DNA from: Cheilinus undulatus
Lineage: Eukaryota; Chordata; Actinopteri; Labriformes; Labridae
DNA length: 64,000 nt
Assembly (NCBI RefSeq): GCF_018320785.1
Contig: NC_054865.1
Location: 45,158,898 to 45,222,897 of the forward strand
Direction: 5' to 3'
This document shows positions 11,601 through 21,592 of the stretch, one piece after another (position 1 is the stretch's first letter; each line of letters opens with the position of its first letter). Under the pieces are notes generated by a model that had not been told where the DNA came from, did not search any database, and worked only from the letters and a program-made list of their open reading frames with translations. The position numbers were made by a program, and so were the translations under genes.

Positions 11601-14600
11601 TCTGCAACTCCCTCTTCTGTCTGTCTGCATCTCCCTCTTCTGTCTGTCTGCCTGCATCTCCCTCTTCTGTCGTTCTGCATCTTCTGTTGCTCTGCATTTC
11701 CCTCTTCTGTCTTTCTTCGTCTTCCTCTTCTGTCCCTCTGCATCTCCCTCTTCTGTCTGTCTGCAACTCCCTCTTCTGTCTGTCTGCATCTCCCTCTTCT
11801 GTCTGTCTGCCTGCATCTCCCTCTTCTGTCGTTCTGCATCTTCTGTCGCTCTGCATTTCCCTCTTCTGTCTTTCTTCATCTTCCTCTTCTGTCCCTCTGC
11901 ATCTCCCACTTCTGTCTGTCTGCAACTCCCTCTTCTGTCTTTCTGCATCTCCCTCTTCTGTCTGTCTGCATCTCCCTCTTCTGTCTGCCTGCCTGCATCT
12001 CCTTCTTCTGTCTGTCTGCATCTACTTCCTCTGTCTGCATCGCCCTCTTCTGTCTGTCTGCATCTCCCGCTTCTGTCTGTCTGCATCTCCTGCTTCTGTC
12101 TTTCTGCATCTTCTTCCTTTGTCTGTCTGCATCTTCCTCTTCTGTCTGTCTGCAACTCCCTCTTCTGTATGCATCTCCCTCTTTTGTCTGTCTGCATCTC
12201 CCTCTTCTGTCTTCATCTTCCTCGTCTGTCTCTCACCATCTCTCGCTTCTGTCTGCATCCTCCTCTGTGTCTTTTGCATCTCTCTCTTCTGTCTGTCTGC
12301 ATCTTCTTCTGGACTGTCTGCATCTCCTCTTCTGTCTTTCTGCATCTTCTGTCCTTCTGCATCTTCCCTCTTCTGTCTGCATCTTCTGTCTGTCTGCATC
12401 TTGCCTCTTCTGTCTGCTTTTCTTCTTCTGTCTTTCACCCTCTACTGTCCTACTGCATCTTCTGACTGTCTGCATCTCCCTCTTCTGTCTTAATATCTTC
12501 CTCTTCTGTCGTTCTGCATCTCCCGCTTCTGTCTGTCTGCAACTCCCTCTTCTGTCTGTCTGCATCTCCCTCTTCTGTCTTTCTGCATCTCCCTCTTCTG
12601 TCTGTCTGCAACTCCCTCTTCTGTATGCATCTCCCTCTTTTGTCTGCACCTCCCTCTTCTGTCTTTCTGCATCTTCTTCTGTCTTTCACCCTCTTCTGTC
12701 TGTCTTCCTCTTCTGTCTTTCTGCATTGACTGTCCCCTTGCATCTCCCTCTTCTGTCGTTCTGCATCTTCTGTCGCTCTGCATTTCCCTCTTCTGTCTTT
12801 CTTCGTCTTCCTCTTCTGTCCCTCTGCATCTCCCTCTTCTGTCTGTCTGCAACTCCCTCTTCTGTCTGTCTGCATCTCCCTCTTCTGTCTGTCTGCCTGC
12901 ATCTCCCTCTTCTGTCGTTCTGCATCTTCTGTTGCTCTGCATTTCCCTCTTCTGTCTTTCTTCGTCTTCCTCTTCTGTCCCTCTGCATCTCCCTCTTCTG
13001 TCTGTCTGCAACTCCCTCTTCTGTCTGTCTGCATCTCCCTCTTCTGTCTGTCTGCCTGCATCTCCCTCTTCTGTCGTTCTGCATCTTCTGTCGCTCTGCA
13101 TTTCCCTCTTCTGTCTTTCTTCATCTTCCTCTTCTGTCCCTCTGCATCTCCCACTTCTGTCTGTCTGCAACTCCCTCTTCTGTCTTTCTGCATCTCCCTC
13201 TTCTGTCTGTCTGCATCTCCCTCTTCTGTCTGCCTGCCTGCATCTCCTTCTTCTGTCTGTCTGCATCTACTTCCTCTGTCTGCATCGCCCTCTTCCTCTG
13301 TCTGTCTGCAACTCCTCTTCTGTCTGTCTGCATCTCCCTCTTCTGTCTGTCTGCCTGCATCTCCTCTTCTGTCTTCTGCATCTTCTGTTGCTCTGCATTT
13401 CCTCTTCTGTCTTTCTGCATGTTCCTCTTCTGTCTCTGCATCTCCTCTTCTGTCTGTCTGCAACTCCTCTTCTGTCTGTCTGCATCTCCTCTTCTGTCTG
13501 TCTGCCTGCATCTCCTCTTCTGTCGTTCTGCATCTTCTGTCGCTCTGCATTTCCCTCTTCTGTCTTTCTTCATCTTCCTCTTCTGTCCGTCTGCATCTCC
13601 CACGTCTGTCTGTCTGCATCTCCCTCTTCTGTCTTTCTGCATCTCCCTCTTCTGTCTGTCTGCATCTCCCTCTTCTGTCTGCCTGCCTGCATCTCCTTCT
13701 TCTGTCTGTCTGCATCTACTTCCTCTGTCTGCATCGCCCTCTTCTGTCTGTCTGCATCTCCCGCTTCTGTCTGTCTGCATCTCCTGCTTCTGTCTTTCTG
13801 CATCTTCTTCCTTTGTCTGTCTGCATCTTCCTCTTCTGTCTGTCTGCAACTCCCTCTTCTGTATGCATCTCCCTCTTTTGTCTGTCTGCATCTCCCTCTT
13901 CTGTCGTTCTGCATCTCCCTCGTCTGTCTGTCTGCATCTCCCTCTTCTGTCTGCATCCTCCTCCTCTGTCAGTCTGCATCTCCCTCTTCTGTCTGTCTGC
14001 AACTCCCTCTTCTGGATGCATCTCCCTCTTCTGTCTTTCTGCATCTCCCTCTTTTGTCCCTCTGCATCTTCCTCTTCTGTCTGTCTGCATCCCCCTCGTC
14101 TGTCTGTCTGCATCTTCCTCTTCTGTCTGCTTTTCCCTCTTCTGTCTTTCTCTATCTCCCTCTTCTGTCTTTATGCATCTTCTTCCTGTCTATGCATCTC
14201 CCTCTTCTGTCTGTCTGCATCTCCCTCTTCTGTCTTTCTGCATGTTCCTCTTCTGTCTTTCTGCAACTCCCTCTTCTGTCTGTTTGCATTTCCCTCTTTT
14301 GTCTTTCTGTATCTCCTTCTTCTGTCTGTCTGCCTGCATCTCCCTCTTCTGTCGTTCTGCATCTTCTGTCGCTCTGCATTTCCCTCTTCTGTCTTTCTTC
14401 GTCTTCCTCTTCTGTCCCTCTGCATCTCCCTCTTCTGTCTGTCTGCAACTCCCTCTTCTGTCTGTCTGCATCTCCCTCTTCTGTCTGTCTGCCTGCATCT
14501 CCCTCTTCTGTCGTTCTGCATCTTCTGTCGCTCTGCATTTCCCTCTTCTGTCTTTCTTCATCTTCCTCTTCTGTCCCTCTGCATCTCCCACTTCTGTCTG

Positions 14601-17600
14601 TCTGCAACTCCCTCTTCTGTCTTTCTGCATCTCCCTCTTCTGTCTGTCTGCATCTCCCTCTTCTGTCTGCCTGCCTGCATCTCCTTCTTCTGTCTGTCTG
14701 CATCTACTTCCTCTGTCTGCATCGCCCTCTTCTGTCTGTCTGCATCTCCCGCTTCTGTCTGTCTGCATCTCCTGCTTCTGTCTTTCTGCATCTTCTTCCT
14801 TTGTCTGTCTGCATCTTCCTCTTCTGTCTGTCTGCAACTCCCTCTTCTGTATGCATCTCCTCTTTTGTCTGTCTGCATCTCCTCTTCTGTCGGTCTGCAT
14901 CTCCCTCGTCTGTCTGTCTGCATCTCCCTCTTCTGTCTGCATCCTCCTCCTCTGTCAGTCTGCATCTCCCTCTTCTGTCTGTCTGCAACTCCCTCTTCTG
15001 GATGCATCTCCCTCTTCTGTCTTTCTGCATCTCCCTCTTTTGTCCCTCTGCATCTTCCTCTTCTGTCTGTCTGCATCCCCCTCGTCTGTCTGTCTGCATC
15101 TTCCTCTTCTGTCTGCTTTTCCCTCTTCTGTCTTTCTCTATCTCCCTCTTCTGTCTTTATGCATCTTCTTCCTGTCTATGCATCTCCCTCTTCTGTCTGT
15201 CTGCATCTCCCTCTTCTGTCTTTCTGCATGTTCCTCTTCTGTCTTTCTGCAACTCCCTCTTCTGTCTGTTTGCATTTCCCTCTTTTGTCTTTCTGTATCT
15301 CCTTCTTCTGTCTGTCTGCCTGCATCTCCCTCTTCTGTCGTTCTGCATCTTCTGTCGCTCTGCATTTCCCTCTTCTGTCTTTCTTCATCTTCCTCTTCTG
15401 TCCCTCTGCATCTCCCACTTCTGTCTGTCTGCAACTCCCTCTTCTGTCTTTCTGCATCTCCCTCTTCTGTCTGTCTGCATCTCCCTCTTCTGTCTGCCTG
15501 CCTGCATCTCCTTCTTCTGTCTGTCTGCATCTACTTCCTCTGTCTGCATCGCCCTCTTCTGTCTGTCTGCATCTCCCGCTTCTGTCTGTCTGCATCTCCT
15601 GCTTCTGTCTTTCTGCATCTACTTCCTTTGTCTGTCTGCATCTTCCTCTTCTGTCTGTCTGCAACTCCCTCTTCTGTATGCATCTCCCTCTTTTGTCTGT
15701 CTGCATCTCCCTCTTCTGTCGTTCTGCATCTCCCTCGTCTGTCTGTCTGCATCTCCCTCTTCTGTCTGCATCCTCCTCCTCTGTCAGTCTGCATCTCCCT
15801 CTTCTGTCTGTCTGCAACTCCCTCTTCTGGATGCATCTCCCTCTTCTGTCTTTCTGCATCTCCCTCTTTTGTCCCTCTGCATCTTCCTCTTCTGTCTGTC
15901 TGCATCCCCCTCGTCTGTCTGTCTGCATCTTCCTCTTCTGTCTTTCTCTATCTCCCTCTTCTGTCTTTATGCATCTTCTTCCTGTCTATGCATCTCCCTC
16001 TTCTGTCTGTCTGCATCTCCCTCTTCTGTCTGTCTGCATCTTCCTCTTCTGTCTTTCTCTGTCTCCCTCTTCTGTCTTTATGCATCTTCTTCCTGTCTAT
16101 GCATCTCCCTCTTCTGTCTTTCTGCAACTCCCTCTTCTGTCTGTTTGCATTTCCCTCTTTTGTCTGTCTGCATCTCCCTCTTCTCTCTGCCTGCCTGCAT
16201 CTCCCTCTTCTGTCTGCATCCTCCTCCTCTGTCAGTCTGCATCTCCCTCTTCTGTCTGTCTGCAACTCCCTCTTCTGGATGCATCTCCCTCTTTTGTCCC
16301 TCTGCATCTTCCTCTTCTGTCTGTCTGCATCCCCCTCGTCTGTCTGTCTGCATCTTCCTCTTCTGTCTGCTTTTCCCTCTTCTGTCTTTCTCTATCTCCC
16401 TCTTCTGTCTTTATGCATCTTCTTCCTGTCTATGCATCTCCCTCTTCTGTCTGTCTGCATCTCCCTCTTCTGTCTTTCTGCATGTTCCGCTTCTGTCTTT
16501 CTGCAACTCCCTCTTCTGTCTGTTTGCATTTCCCTCTTTTGTCTTTCTGTATCTCCCTCTTCTGTCTTTTTGCATCTCCCTCTTCTGTCTTTCTGCATCT
16601 TCTTCCTCTGTCTTTCTGCATCCCCCTCTTCTGTCTTTTTACACACCCCTGTAGAAGTTTTGGCAGGGTTCCCTGACTTCGTACCTGAGATCTGGCCTGC
16701 AAAATCAGGGATGACTCCAGAATCACTTCTTAAATCTTACCTTTGCAGACTTGCTTTTAGTTGATGCCACACATTTAAATGCATTTCTAAAGTATGTTTT
16801 AGTTATGATTCTTTCTGCTTTTAATTTGTTCATCTGTTCCCAGTTCCTTTCTTAATGTCGCTCATTGCTTCAGTTTTTAGACCATCTTTTCATCTGTTTT
16901 TATCTTTCCTTTATTTTCTCTGATGTTTTCATGTTCTTATAATATTGTCTTTTCCTTTATTTCTCTAATTGTTTAGTACTTTAACTGCCTATTGAGTTTA
17001 CCCTTGCATTACTTTTATTTGTGTACATTCCTGCTAAACTCATGTGTTAACATTTTGCTCTTGCCTTGCCTGATTGGCCTGATTGCTTATCATTCATGTG
17101 TTCCTGCCTTTGCTTTGTCTGGTAAAATTCTTTGTAAATTATACATTTACAGGTTTTATATATATAAGTTATTATGGAACTCTAATCAAGAAAAAGAGAT
17201 GGTATTGACAATGAATCAGCTAAAAACAAAGTGTCTCTCAAGGACACAAAACCACGGTACATGAATTGAAGACTTGTTGTAACACTGGGATGCAACCAAT
17301 TGGATAAGAGGAGGTATTACTTTGATGATCTACTTCCCCAAGATGTGGCATTTCACTTTTGCATCCACTGCAGTAAATGATACACACTACAAGCTAACAT
17401 CTTAAAGGACATCTAAATATTCAGTTCAGTAAATTTCACTAACCAGACACATTATGACATCCTTTCATTTTTTTTTTTTTTTTGTCTACTCATGAACACT
17501 TCAGAATTTTCCTTTAACAGAGATTCAGTGTTACCCAGGACAATCAGACGAGCTGTGTCGGCCGGCTTGCCCTCATCATCCCCTGGGATCTGGACACGGC

Positions 17601-20600
17601 ACTCAAAATCCTTGTTGTCCTCCAGTGTGATCCTGTTCAGTTTCAGGTCAGCTTTTCCCTTTGCAACATCCACGTCAACAGACACTCGACCTTCATATTT
17701 TTGTTTGATGTCAGTAACCTTAGACGGGTAGTAGTGTGTGAGAATCAGGGTCTGTGGGACAACAACAGCATTAGGGGAGCATTTAAAAAAAGGAGGCTAA
17801 CTTCTCCTGATATCTTACCATTCATGTTAATGAATAATTATTCAATGAGTTATGATCTGACAGAATCATGCTCATACAGTATTCAAACACAGAGCAGCAG
17901 TCTGACCTCTTTAGCACCAGCTTGAACTCCCTCCACAGACCATGAAATGATGACAGCTTTTTTATTGGACAAAGTTGTGAAGGTGCAGGGTAATGTGATG
18001 TTGTCACCCCTGGCATGCTCATAGGTCTCTTGTGGGATGTTCACCTGGAGGGCGCCAACACCAGACAAAACTAAAAGTTTGGAAAAAAGACCAAGTTAAT
18101 TCTTAGAATTTGTCCACCATGTCCTGTCATATACAAAAATCAGTAAACTGAGCTCAAGTAGACATAGTTACCAGGACAATCTGACGACATCACAGTTACT
18201 GGGTGTTTACCATCAATGAATCAGCAGCAGAACATGAGATCAGTACAAATATCATATTAACCCATCCCAAGCCTGCTCATGGAGTTCTAGACCTCTGAAA
18301 AACTCAGAGAATGGGCCCTCCCAGGTTGTGATTTATTAATGTCATCAGTGCATGTGTGTTGGATCAGTAGCATTAGTGCTAGTGTCTTAGCTAAAAGTTC
18401 ACTATTTGACAAATTGTAACTGTCTATAGCCGTCCACTTTGTCCCCTTTATTGCTCTAATAACCTGGGGTTTTGTTTGCCAGGCCTTGCTCTCTTTGGAC
18501 AGGTTTCACCAATTATTGCTACCCTTTCACAGTTTTTTTTTTACCATTTTTTACCCACTTTTTTAAACAAATCTTTGTCTTTCTTGACCCATTTTTGCCA
18601 CGTTTAATCTCTTGTTGCTACTTTTTAATAATATAATAATAATGTTTTTTATATAGCACCTTTCAAAAACAGCAAGGTCACAGTGTGCTTTACAAAGAGA
18701 TAAAAGAACACAAGAAATAAATGCAAAGGTACAATTTTAGCCCCTTGACATTACTTTAGCCACCCATTTTGTCTCCTTTTTTCCACTTGTCTCTTATAAC
18801 TTACTCTCTCCATCTTTTGCCAATTTTTACCACTTTTTAACTTTTTTTTTCCATTTTCTGCCCAATTTAGACACTTTTTTCCTCTCTGTATGCCATTTTT
18901 GGGATTTTTTGACACCTTTCATTTATTTATTTATATTACAAGTTTTACCATTACGCCCATTTTTTCCCACTAATTTTTGCCTTTCTTAAACCATTTTGCC
19001 ACTTCTAATCTTTTTTGTAGGGTTTTTTTTTTTTTAACCAGGATTAGTATTTCAAAAGTGCAAAATAAATCTCACAAAAAAGAAATATTCCACAAAACAC
19101 AAATACATTTCATTTTAATATTTTGTGTTTCGTGAAATTTATTTTGCCCTTTTGAAACATAAATCCTGTTGGCCTTCAGGGCCACCGTATATAACAGTAC
19201 TAAAACAAACTATTTTTGTCACTTTCTTGCTATTTTTCACCGTTATTGCAACTCTTGCCTATTGTTGACCTTTTGCCAATTATTGCTAATTATCACCATT
19301 TTCTGCCTATTTTTGTTACTTTTATCCCACGCTGGATCCTATTTAACTTATTTTTTGCCAGTTTATGAAACCTTTCACAAACTATTAGCTACCTTTCATT
19401 TATTTATTTAGCCCACCTATTTTATAGTTTCCACCACTTCATGCCCATTTTTCCCACAATTTTTTGCCTTTCTTAACCCATTTTGCCACATTTAACCCTT
19501 TTTTGTGTTTTTTAAAGCCATTAACCGTAGTTTAACTTACAATTTTTGTCACTTTTTTGCTGTTTTTCACCTTTATAACCCTTTTTCTTGCCACTCTTGC
19601 CTATTGTTGACCTTTCAACAGTTATTGCCACTTTTAACAGTTTTTCCCCATTTTCTGCCCATCTTTATTTTTTATCCCTTTTGAATTTCTTACCTCATTT
19701 TTGCCACTTTATGACCACTTTTTTTCTGCCAGTTTTTGCCTCTTTTACCTTATTTTGCCAATTTACTCCCTTTTTCCTCTTTTGGCAGTTAGGTTATATC
19801 AAAACGTTTTTGTTAAAGCTATTTCAGTTCTTTCCACTTTATTCTCTGCTATCCTGGCTAAGCCATGAAGTCTGACATAACTTTCCAAATGGTTTAGTCA
19901 ATGTGCCCATCCACAGTATAAACATTAGCAAAAAAAAGACAGTTCTGTTTCCAGAAAAGGAGGTTACATTTGAAAAAGGCTCTATCCTACTAGACAACAA
20001 ATAAATACATTTCATTTTCTTACATGATTTGCAATTATTCAAGCTATGGTTATCACCGATTATCACAGATAAAAATTTAAAATGGGCCACGGTTTTCCTC
20101 ACCTCCATGGGAGAGGTTTCTGGGTCCCAGAAACCTCTCCCCTTTACTCCCCCCTATGAGCGGCTTTGCCCCATCCTCCTAATCACAGGCACACACTGGT
20201 TTTAAACTTTTAATGCTTCTCACTCAAAAAATAAGTCAACATTAAGAGGAAACGGATCACAGTTTGAACGACTTTGTTATTTTTAAAGATAAATTGCTGT
20301 TCTTGTTTCTAAATCACGTTTCATACATTATTTGGCGTGAAAAGTAATGCTTTCTTATCATCTGCAAAACTGTTACTCCGTATTTTTGGACTTTGTGAAG
20401 AATTTGTGAACAAAGCAAGCAAAGGATGCTCAAAACGTTGTAGTCCGATCAGTGGAGACAGAAAATCATTTTCTACAGCGCTCAAACATTTGGAGAAGTC
20501 TCATTCATGGCCTTGTTAGCACCACTCCTGTACACCGATGTCAAAGTAGAAAGGCCGAAATAAATACCATGAATATTTAATTACGTTGGTTTGCATGGGT

Positions 20601-20842
20601 CTCCTGGTACCTACGTTTAAGTTTGGTCCGCCTGTATCATTCTTAAGAGAAAATATTGACTAAAAAACAAGGCAGAGAGACAGACAGCCATACACAGGCC
20701 GCGGCCCTGCTCAGTGTCTGAATACCTGAAGGCACACAAACAGGTGTGGCAGCTAAGCAGGACGCAAAATGAAGAAGCCTTATTTCTCACAAAAATACTC
20801 ACCCAGAAACAGCAGAGACAAGCTAGAAATCCTCCCCTCCAT
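5138..20842 (-). CDS. gpa33: gpa33-like cell-surface A33 antigen (CTX-family Ig membrane protein), proximal gene model
   Basis: Seven exons join in phase: 20842..20803, 18070..17907, 17751..17535, 10118..9954, 8064..7948, 7837..7711, 5621..5138 (1314 nt, 437 residues). Every internal boundary is GT-AG. The order is signal peptide, V-type Ig split over two exons (a CTX-family hallmark), C2-type Ig split over two exons, one membrane helix, a CCCC+basic motif and a long cytoplasmic tail. Family-specific landmarks include LIVLVAPSIPICKIEG after the V domain, KDTSGFYICTSSN in the second Ig and AVMPPSMNIG before the helix; all align with mammalian GPA33, an intestinal epithelial adhesion-type protein. 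The mammalian protein is about 319 residues; the extra length here is the repeat-built tail. The helix and Ig features show a plasma-membrane location; an epithelial role is inferred from the family. The V-domain exons, signal exon and promoter are duplicated further upstream. Other CTX members (VSIG, CXADR, ESAM) are less likely given the landmark matches. Confidence 0.85.
5186..5490. repeat. in-frame 21-bp coding minisatellite in gpa33-like exon 7
   Basis: Plus-strand copies of gtagtcagagcggcggtcat-like units recur every 21 bp (nine clear copies at about 5284-5470) with degenerate flanks. The period is a multiple of three, so expansion keeps the tail frame. Because of it, several other frames are also open here; those are shadows. 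Confidence 0.85.
6120..6780. repeat. degenerate ttttgccacttttaaccc low-complexity repeat
   Basis: Irregular tandem runs of tttttgccacttttaaccc-like words (~20 bp) in the gpa33-like tail intron. The same family fills 18.5-19.8 kb and 24.6-25.5 kb and appears inverted at 62.3-62.7 kb. Confidence 0.75.
7711..7837 (-). CDS. gpa33: gpa33-like exon 6: transmembrane helix and juxtamembrane motif
   Basis: 127-nt exon with acceptor tttgcag and donor GTAAAT. It encodes SMNIGSTALIIGLVVLGL and continues into a hydrophobic run ending YCCCCRKKKEKEEYAMG. The single helix followed by four cysteines (likely palmitoylated by analogy) and lysines sets type I topology. It matches the GPA33 arrangement of PSMN, helix and YCCCC. 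Entry phase is one base carried over from MP-C; exit phase is two bases (GG). Confidence 0.9.
7948..8064 (-). CDS. gpa33: gpa33-like exon 5: second half of the C2 Ig domain
   Basis: 117-nt exon (acceptor ttttcag, donor GTGAGA). It encodes NGILSLFNISKDTSGFYICT then SSNKIRAKTCNVTLAVMP. It contains the DxxGxYxC-type F-strand motif (DTSGFYIC) and the G strand, plus NIS and NVT glycosylation sequons. KTCNVTLAV corresponds to human QFCNITVAV, including the family-specific extra cysteine. Confidence 0.9.
8897..9670. mobile_element. 774-bp non-autonomous hAT element with target duplication
   Basis: Ends gagtggttcccca and ttgggaaccactg are inverted repeats. The flanks acttaaat (8889-8896) and agttaaat (9671-9678) are an 8-bp target duplication with one mismatch. 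The interior is AT-rich and noncoding. It sits in the gpa33-like intron between the C2 half-exons. Confidence 0.75.
9954..10118 (-). CDS. gpa33: gpa33-like exon 4: first half of the C2 Ig domain
   Basis: 165-nt exon (acceptor ttttctag, donor A|GTAAGT). It encodes APSIPICKIEGKAEYGQNIN then LTCFSEEGSPPPTYKWESRD and on to APRTTD. The LTC B-strand cysteine and the YKW core tryptophan mark an Ig C2 fold. PICKIEG aligns with the human PECGIEG, again with the extra A33-type cysteine that pairs with KTC in the next exon by family analogy. The 23-bp satellite begins about 200 bp upstream in the intron. Confidence 0.9.
10205..10275. mobile_element. hAT end fragment
   Basis: The gaggttcccaactggtgggt word plus the following ggatgcaaatgtgggtca resembles the sequence at 36597-36690. 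It is the typical degraded terminus of a teleost hAT element. Confidence 0.45.
10330..16640. repeat. 6.3-kb pyrimidine-rich 23-bp minisatellite with higher-order repeats
   Basis: The basic unit is about ctgcatctccctcttctgtc plus tgt (23 bp), with ctttctgcat and ctgcaactcc variants. The monomer contains no stop triplet in any frame of either strand and 23 is not divisible by 3. Huge open frames therefore appear in all frames; these are not genes. Higher-order structure is visible. A 1.70-kb unit repeats (tgcattgact at 11021 and 12722; aatatcttcc at 10791 and 12492), a ~456-bp block recurs (gcctgcctgc at 11531 and 11987), and a ~986-bp unit repeats at 14172 and 15158. It lies in the gpa33-like intron between the V and C2 exons. 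Confidence 0.95.
17535..17751 (-). CDS. gpa33: gpa33-like exon 3 (proximal): second half of the V Ig domain
   Basis: 217-nt exon: acceptor cccacag before ACC, donor CTGG|GTAAC. It starts in phase 0 and encodes TLILTHYYPSKVTDIKQKYE, then GRVSVDVDVAKGKADLKLNR and ITLEDNKDFECRVQIPGDDE, ending ARLIVL. ITLEDN...FEC is the V-domain E-F strand signature with the second canonical cysteine. If the donor is ignored the frame stays open into the intron, with an SLLKENSEVFM tail. Confidence 0.9.
17907..18070 (-). CDS. gpa33: gpa33-like exon 2 (proximal): signal-peptide end and first half of the V Ig domain
   Basis: 164-nt exon (acceptor cttttag, donor GAG|GTCAGA). It encodes LSGVGALQVNIPQETYEHAR then GDNITLPCTFTT and ISWSVEGVQAGAKE. 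The predicted signal cleavage lies near GVGA-LQV. NITLPC supplies the first Ig cysteine and a sequon, and ISW the core tryptophan. It ends in phase 0, as V half-exons in this family do. Confidence 0.9.
18480..19800. repeat. ttttgccac-type low-complexity repeat in proximal intron 1
   Basis: The same degenerate word family as at 6.1 kb, interrupted by an inverted-repeat MITE (about 19035-19190) and a short tatatagcacctttcaaaa retroposon-tail fragment near 18648. The matching block in the distal unit is 24600-25500. Confidence 0.75.
19035..19190. mobile_element. inverted-repeat MITE (proximal copy, left end truncated)
   Basis: Arms ...ggattagtatttcaaaagtg and tttgaaacataaatcctgtt-ggcc are inverted. 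The right end is gggccaccgt. It is homologous to 25098-25312 and was duplicated with the host segment. Confidence 0.6.
20803..20842 (-). CDS. gpa33: gpa33-like exon 1 (proximal): start codon and signal peptide
   Basis: 40 coding nt encode MEGRISSLSLLFL plus one base, with donor G|GTGAGT. Joined to exon 2 the signal reads MEGRISSLSLLFLV-LSGVGA. The ATG has a purine at -3 and G at +4 (ggaaATGg). The exon is too short to show as a long ORF. It is identified by its near-identical twin at 25871..25910 and by phase. Confidence 0.8.
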
Positions 20843-21060
20843 TTCCTCTCGTTTGTTTTCTTAGACAGCCCTTCCCTGGCTCTTCTCTGTAATGTTGTTT
20901 TGTCTGAAATTAAACAAAGATCCGGAGTCGCCCGGTGCGTATTTGCATCGAAACCTGTCAACGTCCTCAAAACGATGCGCTTAATGGGTGCGGCCACCGC
21001 CTCTGGATGACTGACAGTCGTCTCAGCCAATCAGAAGCTCCTGTCATACAGGTATGCTTT
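20843..21060 (-). promoter_or_regulatory. candidate promoter/5'UTR of the proximal gpa33-like unit
   Basis: Upstream of the proximal ATG, about 200 bp is almost identical to the region upstream of the distal copy. It includes an inverted CCAAT box (plus-strand ccaatca near 21026), a GGGTGCGGCC GC/KLF-type box near 20986 and an octamer-like ATTTGCAT near 20940. No clear TATA box is seen. Human GPA33 is reported to respond to KLF4 and CDX1, so the KLF-like box is suggestive only. Confidence 0.4.
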
Positions 21061-21592
21061 ACCTGCCTGCTCGGCGTGTTTCGGCTTGTCCTCTGATCCC
21101 GTTTACCTCAGACTTCAGGGATACTCCTGATAATCTGTCCAGTTTGTTGGATCATTTCACTCTAATTCAAGAGCTTACTACCAGACACTGTCACAGTATG
21201 TTTTAGCTTTAGTGTTCGACATCAACACAACATAGTTTTAAAAAGAATTTGTTCTTTGTTAATACTGTTGGAGAGGGAAACACGCAAGGAGTGTTATATG
21301 ATCAACAAAGCCAGAGTGTGTGAGTTTGTGTGGGTGGTGCAGCTAAAAACTGAAGTGTTGTTGGAACAAGAGAAGCAATTTCCTCCTGTCAGACTGGTTC
21401 GACAACTCAGGACAGCCTATTCGGCTATAACCTGGGGGCACCCACGCAAACATGGCTGAAAGAGAAACAGCGTGGATTTCATGAACTTATTTAATGCACA
21501 TCCTCTTTAGACCTGTTAAACTGCTGAATAAAATACCTTTGAATGACTTCATGGACCTCAAGCTGGTTTCAGAGTCTGGGTCAAGCCTCACC

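Larger units (their letters stand above)
17050..21592. repeat. proximal unit of a tandem segmental duplication (promoter, signal exon, V exons)
   Basis: From about 17050 (cttgccttgcctgattggcc) to about 21592 (caagcctcac) the sequence realigns with 23255-26425 in the same orientation, introns and promoter included. The proximal unit is about 1.4 kb longer, mostly from extra low-complexity DNA and non-repeated sequence in intron 1. Confidence 0.9.

Noticed and set aside
10330-16640. CRISPR-like direct repeats
   Set aside because: Repeats abut without unique spacers and the context is vertebrate intron; it is a tandem satellite.
10338-16676. 2112-codon plus-strand frame and many long Ser/Leu/Cys-rich or Arg/Gln/Glu-rich frames
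   Set aside because: They arise from a 23-bp satellite monomer without stops on either strand; overlapping giant frames exist in all frames, with low-complexity products and no splice context.
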